Origin: Kineobactrum salinum | GTDB lineage: Bacteria; Pseudomonadota; Gammaproteobacteria; Pseudomonadales; Halieaceae | Direction of reading: 5' to 3' | Length of the DNA: 64,000 nucleotides | NCBI RefSeq assembly: GCF_010669285.1 | Contig: NZ_CP048711.1 | Span: forward strand, 4,030,001 to 4,094,000 | Part shown: positions 20,060 through 29,400 of the stretch, piece by piece | Layout of the letters: every line of letters begins with the position of its first letter | Position numbering within the stretch: the stretch's first letter is position 1 | Translations under genes and position numbers: made by a program | Notes under the pieces: model-generated | What the model saw: only the letters and a program-made list of their open reading frames with translations | Databases searched by the model: none | What the model was told of the DNA's origin: nothing

Positions 20060-20524
20060 TGCGGCTCTTCAGGACGGGGCGAACTGGTCTTCATTGATAG
20101 CCATGTTACTGCGGAGCATTTCTGGTCTGGAAGACATTCCGGCAGGTTCAATGAGGATATTTGCCAATACTAGCCCAAGACACAGCCATTCCATAGCCAG
20201 ATAGCTGTTCGGAGCGAATGTCATGCAATCGCCAGTACGCACTTCGGTATTCACCGATCACGGAAAGGTTTAGCTGGAGCTGTTGCCATGCCTACCGCTC
20301 ACGGTTAAATGGGAGTATGCATCGAATACGCGCATGAGACACTTGACTTATGTCCTGCTCACAATGAATAATCCCATCGACTTAAATCGATTGTAGGATA
20401 TCAGCGCAGCCGTGATGCTTGCCCAATTGGAAGAGGGGCCGTCCTGTTGTATGCCGACCTCTCCTGGCTACCGACCTTTGGGACTGGTTCGAGGCTCCCA
20501 GCGTGTCTTGTTGAGGATTGCACG
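20060..20524. promoter_or_regulatory. Divergent promoter region between AraC 1 and folD, with a repeated element
   Basis: 465 bp without a gene. It contains, at 20340-20391, an element that recurs with substitutions at 39162-39212: CACTTGAC ... TGCTC ... ATGAATAATCCC ... TCGACTTA. TTGAC and a downstream AATAAT resemble -35 and -10 hexamers with about 18 bp spacing, so this may be the folD promoter. The rest shows nothing recognisable. Confidence 0.5.
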
Positions 20525-21418
20525 ATGACCGCGAACATTATTGACGGAAAGGCGGCGGCGGAACGCCTGCGGCAGCAGGTTGGGCTGGAAGTGTCTCGCC
20601 TGGTGACGGAATACCAACTGCAGCCGGGTCTGGCAGTGGTGCTGGTGGGCGACGACCCGGCCAGCCAGGTGTATGTGAGGAACAAGGGTCGACAGACTGT
20701 GGCAGCGGGCATGCTCAGTCTGGAGCACAAGCTGGATGTCGCGGTCCCCGAGAATGAACTGTTGGCGCTGGTCGACCGGCTCAACAACGATCCTGCGGTG
20801 CACGGCATTCTGGTGCAACTGCCTCTGCCCGGACATATCGACGAGCAGCGTGTGCTGCAGGCGATTGACCCCGCCAAGGACGTTGACGGCTTTCACCCGG
20901 CCAACGTAGGTCGGCTCGCCACGGGCGACCCCGCGGCCATGGCACCCTGTACACCAATGGGTTGCACACTGATGCTGCGCGAACAATTCGACGGCGCCCT
21001 TTGCGGCCAGAACGCGCTCGTGATCGGACGCAGCAATATTGTCGGCAAGCCGATGGCGCAGCTGTTGCTGCGGGAGAGCTGCACAGTCACGATTGCCCAC
21101 TCTCGCACCCGGGATCTGCCTGCATTGTGCCGTCAGGCTGATATCGTCGTCGCCGCCACCGGAAGACCGGAAATGGTGAGGGGCGACTGGATCAAGCCCG
21201 GCGCGGTGGTGATCGACGTAGGCATCAACCGTATCCGGTTCGAGGGAGAGGAGAAGGCCCGGCTGGTGGGCGACGTGGCCTTCGATGAGGTGGTGGAGGT
21301 GGCGGGTGCGACCACGCCGGTACCCGGCGGCGTCGGTCCCATGACGATTGCCTGCCTGCTGCGCAATACCGTGGTGGCGGCCTGCCTGCAGAGAGGTGTC
21401 TCCTGCGGGCTTGTCTGA
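20525..21418 (+). CDS. folD: Bifunctional methylenetetrahydrofolate dehydrogenase/cyclohydrolase
   Basis: 297-residue FolD, the cytoplasmic enzyme interconverting 5,10-methylene-, methenyl- and 10-formyl-tetrahydrofolate. Family signatures are clear: [16 protein letters not shown], the catalytic Lys region, [28 protein letters not shown], the NADP site [17 protein letters not shown] and the C-terminal [16 protein letters not shown]. The ATG at 20525 ([15 protein letters not shown]) is chosen for its normal FolD N-terminus. It is a core housekeeping gene in an otherwise accessory region; module A begins downstream. Confidence 0.97.
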   Translation: MTANIIDGKAAAERLRQQVGLEVSRLVTEYQLQPGLAVVLVGDDPASQVYVRNKGRQTVAAGMLSLEHKLDVAVPENELLALVDRLNNDPAVHGILVQLPLPGHIDEQRVLQAIDPAKDVDGFHPANVGRLATGDPAAMAPCTPMGCTLMLREQFDGALCGQNALVIGRSNIVGKPMAQLLLRESCTVTIAHSRTRDLPALCRQADIVVAATGRPEMVRGDWIKPGAVVIDVGINRIRFEGEEKARLVGDVAFDEVVEVAGATTPVPGGVGPMTIACLLRNTVVAACLQRGVSCGLV

Positions 21419-21538
21419 TAGGGCTGACGGTTGTCGTCGAGGTCGTGTTCCCGCTGCCGGCCCCGGCGATGACTGCCCCTCTCGGCATTCTCTGAATGCC
21501 GCCAGCGAATTCAAGAAGAAGACGAGACCTATAAACCC

Positions 21539-22923
21539 ATGCAGATTTCATCGACCTCCGCAGTGAGCGCCAATACCACGGGAACGTCCCCCCGGGTTGG
21601 TCATCGCGTTTTGCCTTCCTGATGGCTTCGGTGGGTTTTGCTGTCGGCCTTGGTAACATCTGGCGCTTCCCCTATATTACCGGCGAGAACGGCGGTGGCG
21701 CCTTTGTACTGGTTTACCTGTGTTGTGCCTTTGCGATCGGTGTACCGATCCTGATGGCGGAACTGTTGGTGGGCCGGCGCGGGAGGATGTCGCCGCCCGG
21801 CGCGATGCGCAGCGTCGCGCTGCAGGAGCGGCGCAGCAAACACTGGCAGCTGGTGGGCGGCATAAACCTTCTGGCGGCATTTACTATCCTGGTGGTCTAC
21901 TGTGTGATCGCCGGCTGGGTGCTGAACTACTTGTTCAAGGCCGTGGTGAGTGGATTCGCTGGTGTAGACCGGGTGGTTGCGATCCAGTCGTTTACCAACT
22001 TGCTCGGCGACACCGGCGGCATGCTGTTCTGGACCCTGCTGGGGCTGGCCATTACGGGCTCGATCATCTACGCCGGCGTAAAGAACGGAATTGAACGGGC
22101 GGTAACCGTGCTGATGCCGGGCCTGTTCATCCTGCTCCTGGCTCTGGTGGGCTACAACGTCGTGGTCGGCGGTTTTGCCGAAGCGGTCGATTATCTGTTT
22201 ATCGCCGATTTCAGCAAGATCAATGCCTCGGTGGTGCTGGCGGCCGTGGGACAGGCGTTTTTCTCCATTGGGGTAGCCATGGCGGGTATGATGACCTACG
22301 GCGCATATCTGCCGAAGTCTGTCTCCATTCCCCGATCAGTGATGCTGATCATTTTTGCCGATGCCTTGGTTGCTCTGCTGGCGGGGCTGGTAATTTTCCC
22401 GGCTGTGTTTAATAACGGCATGGATCCCGCGGGTGGACCCGGCCTGATCTTTAAAACCCTGCCGGTGGCTTTTGCGCAGATGCCCGGTGGTCACGTGGTC
22501 AGCGTGCTTTTCTTTCTGTTGCTCTCCGTTGCCGCGATTACCTCCATGGTGGGTTTGCTCGAACCCCTGACCTGTTGGCTGGAGGAACACAAGGGATACG
22601 TTAGACACAAAAGCGCGCTGGCGATTCTGGTACTGATCGCCGCTTTCAGTGTGGTCAGCATTCTGGGTTACAACACACTGGCCGATTACACTCTGGCCGG
22701 CAATGATATCAACAGTACACTGGATTATTTTGCCAACCAGATACTGCTGCCCATTGGCGGTCTGCTGATCGCCATTTTCGTGGGCTGGTTTATCCGTCGG
22801 GAGGTCTGCCGAACAGAACTGGGGCTGGGGCATGGAGCATTGTTCAGGGTGTGGTATTTTCTGATTCGGTATGTAGTTCCCACAGCAGTTTTCCTGGTGT
22901 TCGTACTGGGCGTGGGCGAATGA
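21539..22923 (+). CDS. Sodium:neurotransmitter symporter (NSS/SNF) family transporter (frameshifted)
   Basis: Inner-membrane sodium-coupled amino acid or amine transporter. The open stretch from 21622 shows the family core GFAVGLGNIWRFPYITGENGGGAF and about 11 further hydrophobic segments. Its first residues are in another frame: an ATG at 21539 (MQISSTSAVSANTTG) runs into the core if one C is added to the six-C run at 21588-21593, giving 461 residues. Bacterial members such as LeuT carry small neutral amino acids or tryptophan. It is the only clear inner-membrane importer in the window and so a candidate route for released amino acids. Confidence 0.88.
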
Positions 22924-23037
22924 CGCTTCCATCAGTGTTGCAGCCACGGATGGTCTGGAAGACGCTGGGCATACGATCTGTCCTGCGGTACTATCCAGCC
23001 AACTGTGGCTCTTGGTGTATACTGTGGTGAGCCGACC

Positions 23038-23580
23038 ATGAAAAAGAACAGGGAGTCCGACCGGCAGTTTGTACGGCTCTTTCTAAGCAGCCGCCCCCGC
23101 CTGTTCAGCCTGGTGTCGCGCTATCTCAAGCGGCCACAGGATGTAGAGGACGTGGTTCAGGAGACTTTCGTGCGCAGCTATCAGTCGTGGATAGACCAGC
23201 GCATCGAGCAGCCTGAAAACTACCTGTTCCGTACCGCGCGCAATCTGTCCCTCAAGCATTTGGGTTCGCACAACAACAAAATTACCGACTTCATAGAAGA
23301 TTTGGAGTTGTCGGAGGTCTTGGACAGTGGGGACAGTGTGCTGCGCCAAATTGAAGGCTCAGAGCGCTTTGCGCTGTTCTGTGAGGCAACCCGGGCGCTG
23401 CCCGAGCAGTGTCGCAAGGTGTTTATTTTGAAAAAGGTATATGGCCTGCGTCATAATGAGATCGCGGAGCGCTTGGGGATCACGGTGAGCACCGCCAATC
23501 AGCACCTGGCCAAGGCGCTGGCGCGGGTGACGGAATATATGCGCGAACACGGTTATCTGGAGGGCGGCGATGGTGAGTAA
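23038..23580 (+). CDS. ECF sigma factor, FecI-like
   Basis: 180-residue extracytoplasmic-function sigma factor. Region 2 includes VEDVVQETFVRSYQSW; region 4 includes LPEQCRKVFILKKVYGLRHNEIAERLGITVST. The ATG at 23038 (MKKNRESDRQF) is preferred over an upstream in-frame start at 23005; a TATACT hexamer lies about 15 bp before it. It overlaps the FecR gene by 11 bases, and an STN-type TBDR follows, completing a FecI-FecR-FecA-type surface-signalling set. Binding of a ligand to the receptor would release this sigma factor to transcribe module A. Confidence 0.93.
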   Translation: MKKNRESDRQFVRLFLSSRPRLFSLVSRYLKRPQDVEDVVQETFVRSYQSWIDQRIEQPENYLFRTARNLSLKHLGSHNNKITDFIEDLELSEVLDSGDSVLRQIEGSERFALFCEATRALPEQCRKVFILKKVYGLRHNEIAERLGITVSTANQHLAKALARVTEYMREHGYLEGGDGE

Positions 23581-24682
23581 GGTCGTGCCTTTTGAAAAGC
23601 CCCTCTCTGTCCAGGACCGGGCGGCGCAGTGGCTCGTCGAGCTGGATTATCGTGACCCGAGCCAGGTTGACACCGCCGAACTTGAAGTCTGGCTTGCCGA
23701 GTCAGCGGAGCACCGGCGGGTGTTCCGCGAGACTGCCCTGGTATACGGCCAAGCTGATGTACTCCAGGTACTGGCGGACTTGCTACCTCTAGAGTTGGAG
23801 CCGGCGGCTTTGTCGGACGCCAAGTCCAGGCCGGCGTTTTCGCCATCATCCTGGCCCAGACGAGGCGGGTCCATCGCGGCAGCCGTTGTCCTCTCCTGTG
23901 CGCTTGGCTTTGGTCTGGTGAAGAATGACGGATGGTTTGACAGACAGGGGCAACCACGGTCCTACGCGACCGAGGTTGGCGGGCGCAAGCTGGTGGAACT
24001 TGACGACGGTTCCACGCTGACCTTGAACACCGATACCGCTTTGCAGATTGAACTCACAGACACCCTGCGCAAAGTGGTGTTGGAACGGGGTGAAGCCTTT
24101 TTTTCGGTGGCCAGCGATCCGGAACGTCCCTTCGTTGTGGTTACGGGAGAAGGGTTGGTGACCGCGGTGGGAACCGCATTCAGTGTCTATAAGCGGGAGC
24201 TCGGTGTCGAGGTTACGGTGACCGAGGGCCGTGTCAGGGTGCAGGCGGTGCAGAAGTTGCCCCCAAAGCAATCCGGGCCAGGAAAACCCCATTCGATATC
24301 CGGAATGGCTACCGGTACCCTGGATCAGCGCGACCAGGATAAAGGTCCGACCGAAACAGTGCTCGATAGCGGCCAGGTGGCGACCTTCTCAAAGACCATA
24401 GAGCACGTGGAGACGGTGGCGCGGGAGAAACTGTCCCGCAAGCTGATCTGGCAGCAGGGGATGTTGGCCTTCGAGGGCGAATCGCTGGAAGAAGTGATCG
24501 ACCAGTTCTCACGTTACACGACGCTAAAGATCTCTATTGAAGGCTCCGAGCTTCGGTCCATTGCGGTGGATGGCTACTTCAAATCAGATGATCTCGCCAG
24601 TATGCTCAATTCCTTGCGTCTGAATTTCGGTATCGAAGTGGTGCGGGAGGACGACGACAGAATCGTGCTGAAACGGTCCTGA
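23570..24682 (+). CDS. FecR-family anti-sigma/signal transducer
   Basis: 370-residue inner-membrane FecR protein. A cytoplasmic N-terminal DUF4880-type region (AAQWLVELDYRDPSQVDTAE, LAESAEHRRVFRE) contacts the sigma factor. One membrane segment lies near residues 100-117 (IAAAVVLSCALGFGLV). The periplasmic FecR domain follows (VGGRKLVELDDGSTLTLNT, ERGEAFFSVASDPERPFVV, GTAFSVY), then a C-terminal STN-like part that contacts the receptor. It overlaps the sigma gene, as usual for these pairs. Confidence 0.93.
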   Translation: MVSKVVPFEKPLSVQDRAAQWLVELDYRDPSQVDTAELEVWLAESAEHRRVFRETALVYGQADVLQVLADLLPLELEPAALSDAKSRPAFSPSSWPRRGGSIAAAVVLSCALGFGLVKNDGWFDRQGQPRSYATEVGGRKLVELDDGSTLTLNTDTALQIELTDTLRKVVLERGEAFFSVASDPERPFVVVTGEGLVTAVGTAFSVYKRELGVEVTVTEGRVRVQAVQKLPPKQSGPGKPHSISGMATGTLDQRDQDKGPTETVLDSGQVATFSKTIEHVETVAREKLSRKLIWQQGMLAFEGESLEEVIDQFSRYTTLKISIEGSELRSIAVDGYFKSDDLASMLNSLRLNFGIEVVREDDDRIVLKRS

Positions 24683-24937
24683 TCCATTCCTCAAGATTAT
24701 ATTCCTCCCTGAAGATCAGGCAGCGTCCTCACCTGGTTGAGCGGTCCCTGTATTGTCGCTATGCTGTCATAAATCAAGTCGCCACCCACTTATCCTGCCT
24801 GCGCAGGGACTTATAACAGCCTGATATTGTTCCGCGAATGTACAGATTGTTCTCTAACACGGAGGGTGCTGTAAATTTCTTCGCAGCGAACTAACAGATT
24901 TCCAAAGCCCAGGGGTCTTTTATACCAAGGCGCGGCG

Positions 24938-27427
24938 TTGGCCGCCCGTGGGAAGGCGAATGGCTCCTTGGAAAAAAGGCGCTATCGATGGCCACTTGTG
25001 GCGATGGTGTGTGTGGGTCTTTTGTTGCCCGCGCTGGCTATCGCCCAGGAGTTATTCCGCTTCGATCTTCCCGCCGGCCCCGCCAACGTTGCGCTGCGTG
25101 AGTATGCCCGGCAGTCCGGGCGGCAAGTTCTTCTGCCTCGAAGGCAATTGAAGGACTACCGCTCCAATGCCGTACGTGGCCGCTATGCGGCGGATGAGGC
25201 GTTATCGATACTGCTGGCCGAGAGTGGTCTTGAGGCAGAGGTCGATACAGCCGGCACACTTGTCGTCAAGGTGGCTGACAATACACAAGGTGGGGAAGGG
25301 GAAGAGATGAAACAACAGGATAAAGGATTGCTGGCAAGGATGGTCAACCTGTTTACCGCGCCGGCCGTCGCTGCCGCGGTGGCAACCGGCGGCGTCACGG
25401 GTGCGACGGCACAGACTGAGCGCCGGGAAGGCGACACGCGTCCGGTGCTGGAGGAAGTCATTGTCACTGCGCTCAAGCGGGAGCAGGCACTGATGGATGC
25501 TCCGATTTCGGTATCCGCGTTCACCGGTGACGACCTGGAGCGCATGGGTGCCGACAATCTGGGGGATTTTTTGCAGCGCGCCCCGGGGGTTGCGGTCAAT
25601 GACACCGGCAACGGCAGCCAGGTGATTTACATCAGGGGGTTGTCCTCGATCTTTGGCGACCCTCCCGTCGGTTTCTACCTCGACGAAATACCTTTCACGA
25701 CGATTGGTATAACGGGTGTGCCCGACGTGCGCTCCTTCGACCTGGAGCGGGTCGAGGTGCTGCGCGGCCCCCAGGGCACGCTGTATGGCGCCAGCTCTCT
25801 CGGAGGTACGATCCGGATCCTGACTCGCGATCCCGAGCACAACGAGTTCCAGTTCAAGGGTGACGTCTCCTACTCGGATACCGAGGGCAGCAGCGACAAC
25901 CGGGGCTACAAGGCTGCGGTCAACCTGCCTCTCGTGAACGACACGCTCAGCCTCCGCGCAGCGGTCACGCACGAGGAGGAAAGCGGCTGGATCGACCTCA
26001 ATGACTCGACCGGCGCCATTGAGGAAGAGGGCTACAACGACTTCGATGTCACGACGTGGCGTGGCAAGCTTCGCTTCACTCCGAGTGAGAGGGTCGACGT
26101 CATCGCTTCCGCGTGGAACTATGACTCTGACGCTTCGGGCGGCAACCTGGCTAACGACAATGGTTTGAACGATGTATTCGCTGTCGGCGGCGGGCGCGCC
26201 TCGACGGATGCCGAATACGAGATCTACAGCGCATTGGTCAATATCGACTTAGGTGCGTTTACGCTCAGCAGTTCCACGGCGACAATGGATTTTGACCTCT
26301 TCAGCGATTCCGTATTCGGTACCACGGATCGGCTGAACCAGAATTTCACTCAGGAGTTCCGCTTGACGTCCAACGGGGACAGCCGGATTTTCTGGGTTGC
26401 GGGCGCTATCTACTCTGAGGTGGAGACGTTTGCTGAAGCAGCGATCAGCCTGCCTGGTGTCAACTTTTTGTTCACGGAGAATACTGAATCGGAAAATTGG
26501 GCGGTTTATGGTGAACTTACCTACAGCTTTTCCGATACCCTCGATGGCACGATCGGTGTTCGTTATTTCGAGGATGACCGGAGGCGCAATGACACAACGG
26601 GAGACGTTGCCTTTCCCGAACTCGGGGGCGAATACGACGATATCAGCCCGAGGTTGAGCTTGGCCTGGCGCCCGGATGACAACACGCTGGTATACGGCAC
26701 CATTTCCAAAGGCTTTCGTAGCGGTCAGACGCAGCCGGCAGTCACTGTATCGACTGCGGCGCTGCTGGGCATTTCGGTACCGGAAGAGGTCGGCGCGGAG
26801 GAGGCCTGGAGTTTCGAAGCTGGAATGAAGCTCACCCGGTTGGACGGGCGCTTCTCGCTGGAAAGTGCGCTGTATTACATCGACTGGGACGATCTGCAGA
26901 CCGTGGTGGAAGTGGTCCCCGCGACGCTGGGTGCGTTCATGACCGCCGGTTCCTCCTCTGCTTACGGGCTGGATCTTGCACTGCGCTACTCGCTGACGGA
27001 TATGCTGTCATTCAGCATCGGTGGCAACTGGAACTCTTCCACCTACGACGAGGACGTCTTAAGCGCCGATGGCATGACGTTGGTGTACGAAGAGGGCAAG
27101 CAGATCAACGAGTTCCCTAAATATACCCTGTCGGGCTCGGTGGACTACCTGAACCCCGGCGCCATAAACGGCATGGACTTCATCGCCCTCGCAGCGCTGG
27201 AGCATATGGCAGAGCGCACCACCGGCTTTGGTGCTATCCGCACGTCGGGTGACGAAACGACCCGGCTCAATGCGCGTGTCGGCATTCAGGACGAAAACTG
27301 GGGACTGTATCTGTTCGGCGAGAACCTCAATGACGAGGGCGGCGCCGTGGTGCCGCAGGCAAACAGCGTACTTGCTCTGCGCTACCGTCCCCGCACCATC
27401 GGGCTGAATCTCAAGTTCAATTTCTGA
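24938..27427 (+). CDS. STN-domain TonB-dependent receptor 3 (FecA-type)
   Basis: 829-residue transducer-type TBDR. After a signal region (PLVAMVCVGLLLPALAIA) an STN domain spans about residues 40-112 (FRFDLPAGPANVALREYARQ, LSILLAESGLEAEV), then a linker, the TonB box LEEVIVTALKREQ, a plug (VEVLRGPQGTLYGASSLGGT) and the barrel ending GLNLKFNF. The STN domain relays ligand binding to FecR. No ATG fits the start: TTG at 24938 is the best available, with a possible later ATG at residue 23. It is paralogous to TBDR 4, sharing LQRAPGV, YLDEIPF and SKGFRSGQ segments. The 255 bp before it hold no gene and should contain the ECF promoter. Confidence 0.92.
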   Translation: MAARGKANGSLEKRRYRWPLVAMVCVGLLLPALAIAQELFRFDLPAGPANVALREYARQSGRQVLLPRRQLKDYRSNAVRGRYAADEALSILLAESGLEAEVDTAGTLVVKVADNTQGGEGEEMKQQDKGLLARMVNLFTAPAVAAAVATGGVTGATAQTERREGDTRPVLEEVIVTALKREQALMDAPISVSAFTGDDLERMGADNLGDFLQRAPGVAVNDTGNGSQVIYIRGLSSIFGDPPVGFYLDEIPFTTIGITGVPDVRSFDLERVEVLRGPQGTLYGASSLGGTIRILTRDPEHNEFQFKGDVSYSDTEGSSDNRGYKAAVNLPLVNDTLSLRAAVTHEEESGWIDLNDSTGAIEEEGYNDFDVTTWRGKLRFTPSERVDVIASAWNYDSDASGGNLANDNGLNDVFAVGGGRASTDAEYEIYSALVNIDLGAFTLSSSTATMDFDLFSDSVFGTTDRLNQNFTQEFRLTSNGDSRIFWVAGAIYSEVETFAEAAISLPGVNFLFTENTESENWAVYGELTYSFSDTLDGTIGVRYFEDDRRRNDTTGDVAFPELGGEYDDISPRLSLAWRPDDNTLVYGTISKGFRSGQTQPAVTVSTAALLGISVPEEVGAEEAWSFEAGMKLTRLDGRFSLESALYYIDWDDLQTVVEVVPATLGAFMTAGSSSAYGLDLALRYSLTDMLSFSIGGNWNSSTYDEDVLSADGMTLVYEEGKQINEFPKYTLSGSVDYLNPGAINGMDFIALAALEHMAERTTGFGAIRTSGDETTRLNARVGIQDENWGLYLFGENLNDEGGAVVPQANSVLALRYRPRTIGLNLKFNF

Positions 27428-27487
27428 TCCATTACACTGTCGCGCCCCCCCAAAAGGGGCGACTTCATCGTTCGTGGGAGGGAACTA

Positions 27488-28261
27488 ATGCCCAACAATT
27501 TATTGATCGCCAGCCTCCTCACGCTGTGTCTGAGTGCAATGGCCGCCGACGAAGCACAACTGTCTGACAAAGCACCGGTTAGCGTTACGGTTTCGCTGTT
27601 TAATTACGCGGCAGTCGATATCGATGCCAGCGCAGACCGGGTGTGGCAGCTGATTCAGGACTATTACCTGCAGGTCGAAGGAATTGCGCCGTCAGGATAC
27701 GAGTCAGCCCCACTGGCGGACGACCCGGCCGCCTATATCAGCGGATACCGCATGGTTCTCAGGGATGAGGCTAACCAGCTCATTGACGAGCGTAAAGTTT
27801 ACATCACAGAGCTGGACGAAGCAGCGCGGCGTTTGAGCCTCTATGCCCACTACCTGGGAGATCCGCAGTCGGATATGCGCGTTCACGCGACCTACGAGGC
27901 GATAGAGACAGGGGACGGCGCACGCTACGCGCTCTACGCACACACCTTGCTGAATATACAGGTGCCAGAGGGGAAGCCGGCGGCGGATTATATTCAGGCG
28001 CAGGCAATGAATTTACGGGAACAGTCGCAGCATTTCCTGGATCAGCACCTGGATGTTACCAAACGGTACCTGGAGGCGGGTGATGACGAAACGGGGGAAA
28101 GTACAAGCCAGCGTCTCGACGCGCTGATGCGCGACTTTTGGGCGGCGCAGGTGGAGGCTATGCCGCTGGCGGCGACGCCGTTTCCCGACAGGCAGGCCTA
28201 CCGCGATTATTCCTCCCGCCCCAAGGCTTTCGGCCGCTATGCAGAGGAGAAATCGACTTGA
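27488..28261 (+). CDS. Exported SRPBCC/START-like protein
   Basis: 257-residue protein with a signal peptide (MPNNLLIASLLTLCLSAMA). GGGAGGG lies before the ATG. Residues about 35-200 have the SRPBCC (Bet v1/START-like) pattern, with VDIDASADRVWQLIQDYY near the start; this fold makes a hydrophobic ligand pocket. It has no catalytic motif I can name. It follows TBDR 3 by 60 bp, and a non-exported SRPBCC protein occurs in module B, so a ligand-binding or cyclase-like role in handling the imported compound is possible. Confidence 0.7.
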   Translation: MPNNLLIASLLTLCLSAMAADEAQLSDKAPVSVTVSLFNYAAVDIDASADRVWQLIQDYYLQVEGIAPSGYESAPLADDPAAYISGYRMVLRDEANQLIDERKVYITELDEAARRLSLYAHYLGDPQSDMRVHATYEAIETGDGARYALYAHTLLNIQVPEGKPAADYIQAQAMNLREQSQHFLDQHLDVTKRYLEAGDDETGESTSQRLDALMRDFWAAQVEAMPLAATPFPDRQAYRDYSSRPKAFGRYAEEKST

Positions 28262-28380
28262 TGCGCCGGGACATCGAGAGCGGCTGGGTACGGTAAGGGC
28301 ACCGACGATACATTATTTTATTGCGGCGGCAATAGTTGCAATTCCGCCCTCGGGACAGACGAAAAGTAAAAGGATGATTC

Positions 28381-29400
28381 ATGAAGATTAACAGGCGCAC
28401 GGCAATGACTGCATTGGCGGTTTCTATTGCGGCAGCAACGACCTCGGCTCTGGGTGGCCTTGGTTCGCAGGCGATGGCGGCAAAAGGGATGTCCGCTGAT
28501 CTTTCTTCGGCCACACCTGCCCGCTCGCCCTTGGTGCGCGCTGACGCTGAGCAGTGGGATATGACGTCGAAATTCACCGGTCGGACCTACCGCATCTTTG
28601 TCGCCAAACCGCCGGCAGCGGCGCCGATGCCCCCGGAAGGCTACCCGGTGGTCTATCTAAATGACGGTGACTTCAACTTCCATACCGCCGCCGATGCGCT
28701 GATGATGCAATCCATTGGCCTCGAAATCAAGCCTGCTTATCTTATCGGTATCGGTTACGGGAAGGGGTGGGAGACGGCTGCGCGTACACGTATGGCCGAC
28801 CTGCTTCCCTTCCCTCCCGATCCGGCGACCCATGCTACCTTGGAGACCTCGCCATTGACGAAGGGTGCGACGTACGGCGAGGCGGAGGCTTTCCACCGCT
28901 TCCTTACCGAGGAGTTACGGCCACAGATCGAGGCTGCCTACCCGGTCGACCACAGCGACACCGCCTTGTGGGGCCATTCTTTTGGCGGTCTCTTCGCGCT
29001 GCACGTCCTGTTTAACCATCCGGAGGCCTATCGCACATTTCTGATTAACAGTCCGTCCATCAACTGGAACAATGGCGCGATCTTGAAGGACGAGGCCAAG
29101 CTCGCAGCGCAGCTAGCAGTCGGCAAGGGTGCTCCCCGCGTGTTGTTCACGGCCGGGGAATTCGAGGAGAAGCTGGCCGACCATGTGAAGATACACCCGG
29201 GTGCGACCCGGGAGCAGATGCAAGCGAAGATGACGGCCTTCGGCATGATTACCCAGGTTCGTGCTCTGGCCAACAGGCTCGAATCCCTGGATGCCCCTGC
29301 CGGTACAGAAGTCAAAATCATCGTCTTTGCAGGCGAAACCCACTTGAGTGTCATCCCTGCGGCGATCAGTCGCGGTCTGCGCTTCGCGTTACCCCTGTGA
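28381..29400 (+). CDS. Exported esterase, Fes/IroE/EsterD-like alpha/beta hydrolase
   Basis: 339-residue putative esterase (PF00756-type). The N-terminus (MKINRRTAMTALAVSIAAAT) is a signal, possibly Tat because of the twin Arg. Family features are PVVYLNDGDFNFHTAA, the nucleophile elbow LWGHSFGGLFALHVLF and the late His in AGETHLSVIP. Relatives hydrolyse ester bonds of ferric siderophores or acylated small molecules in the periplasm. The TGA stop overlaps the next ATG (TGATG), coupling it to the S9 peptidase, and it lies downstream of TBDR 3 in module A. Confidence 0.85.
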   Translation: MKINRRTAMTALAVSIAAATTSALGGLGSQAMAAKGMSADLSSATPARSPLVRADAEQWDMTSKFTGRTYRIFVAKPPAAAPMPPEGYPVVYLNDGDFNFHTAADALMMQSIGLEIKPAYLIGIGYGKGWETAARTRMADLLPFPPDPATHATLETSPLTKGATYGEAEAFHRFLTEELRPQIEAAYPVDHSDTALWGHSFGGLFALHVLFNHPEAYRTFLINSPSINWNNGAILKDEAKLAAQLAVGKGAPRVLFTAGEFEEKLADHVKIHPGATREQMQAKMTAFGMITQVRALANRLESLDAPAGTEVKIIVFAGETHLSVIPAAISRGLRFALPL

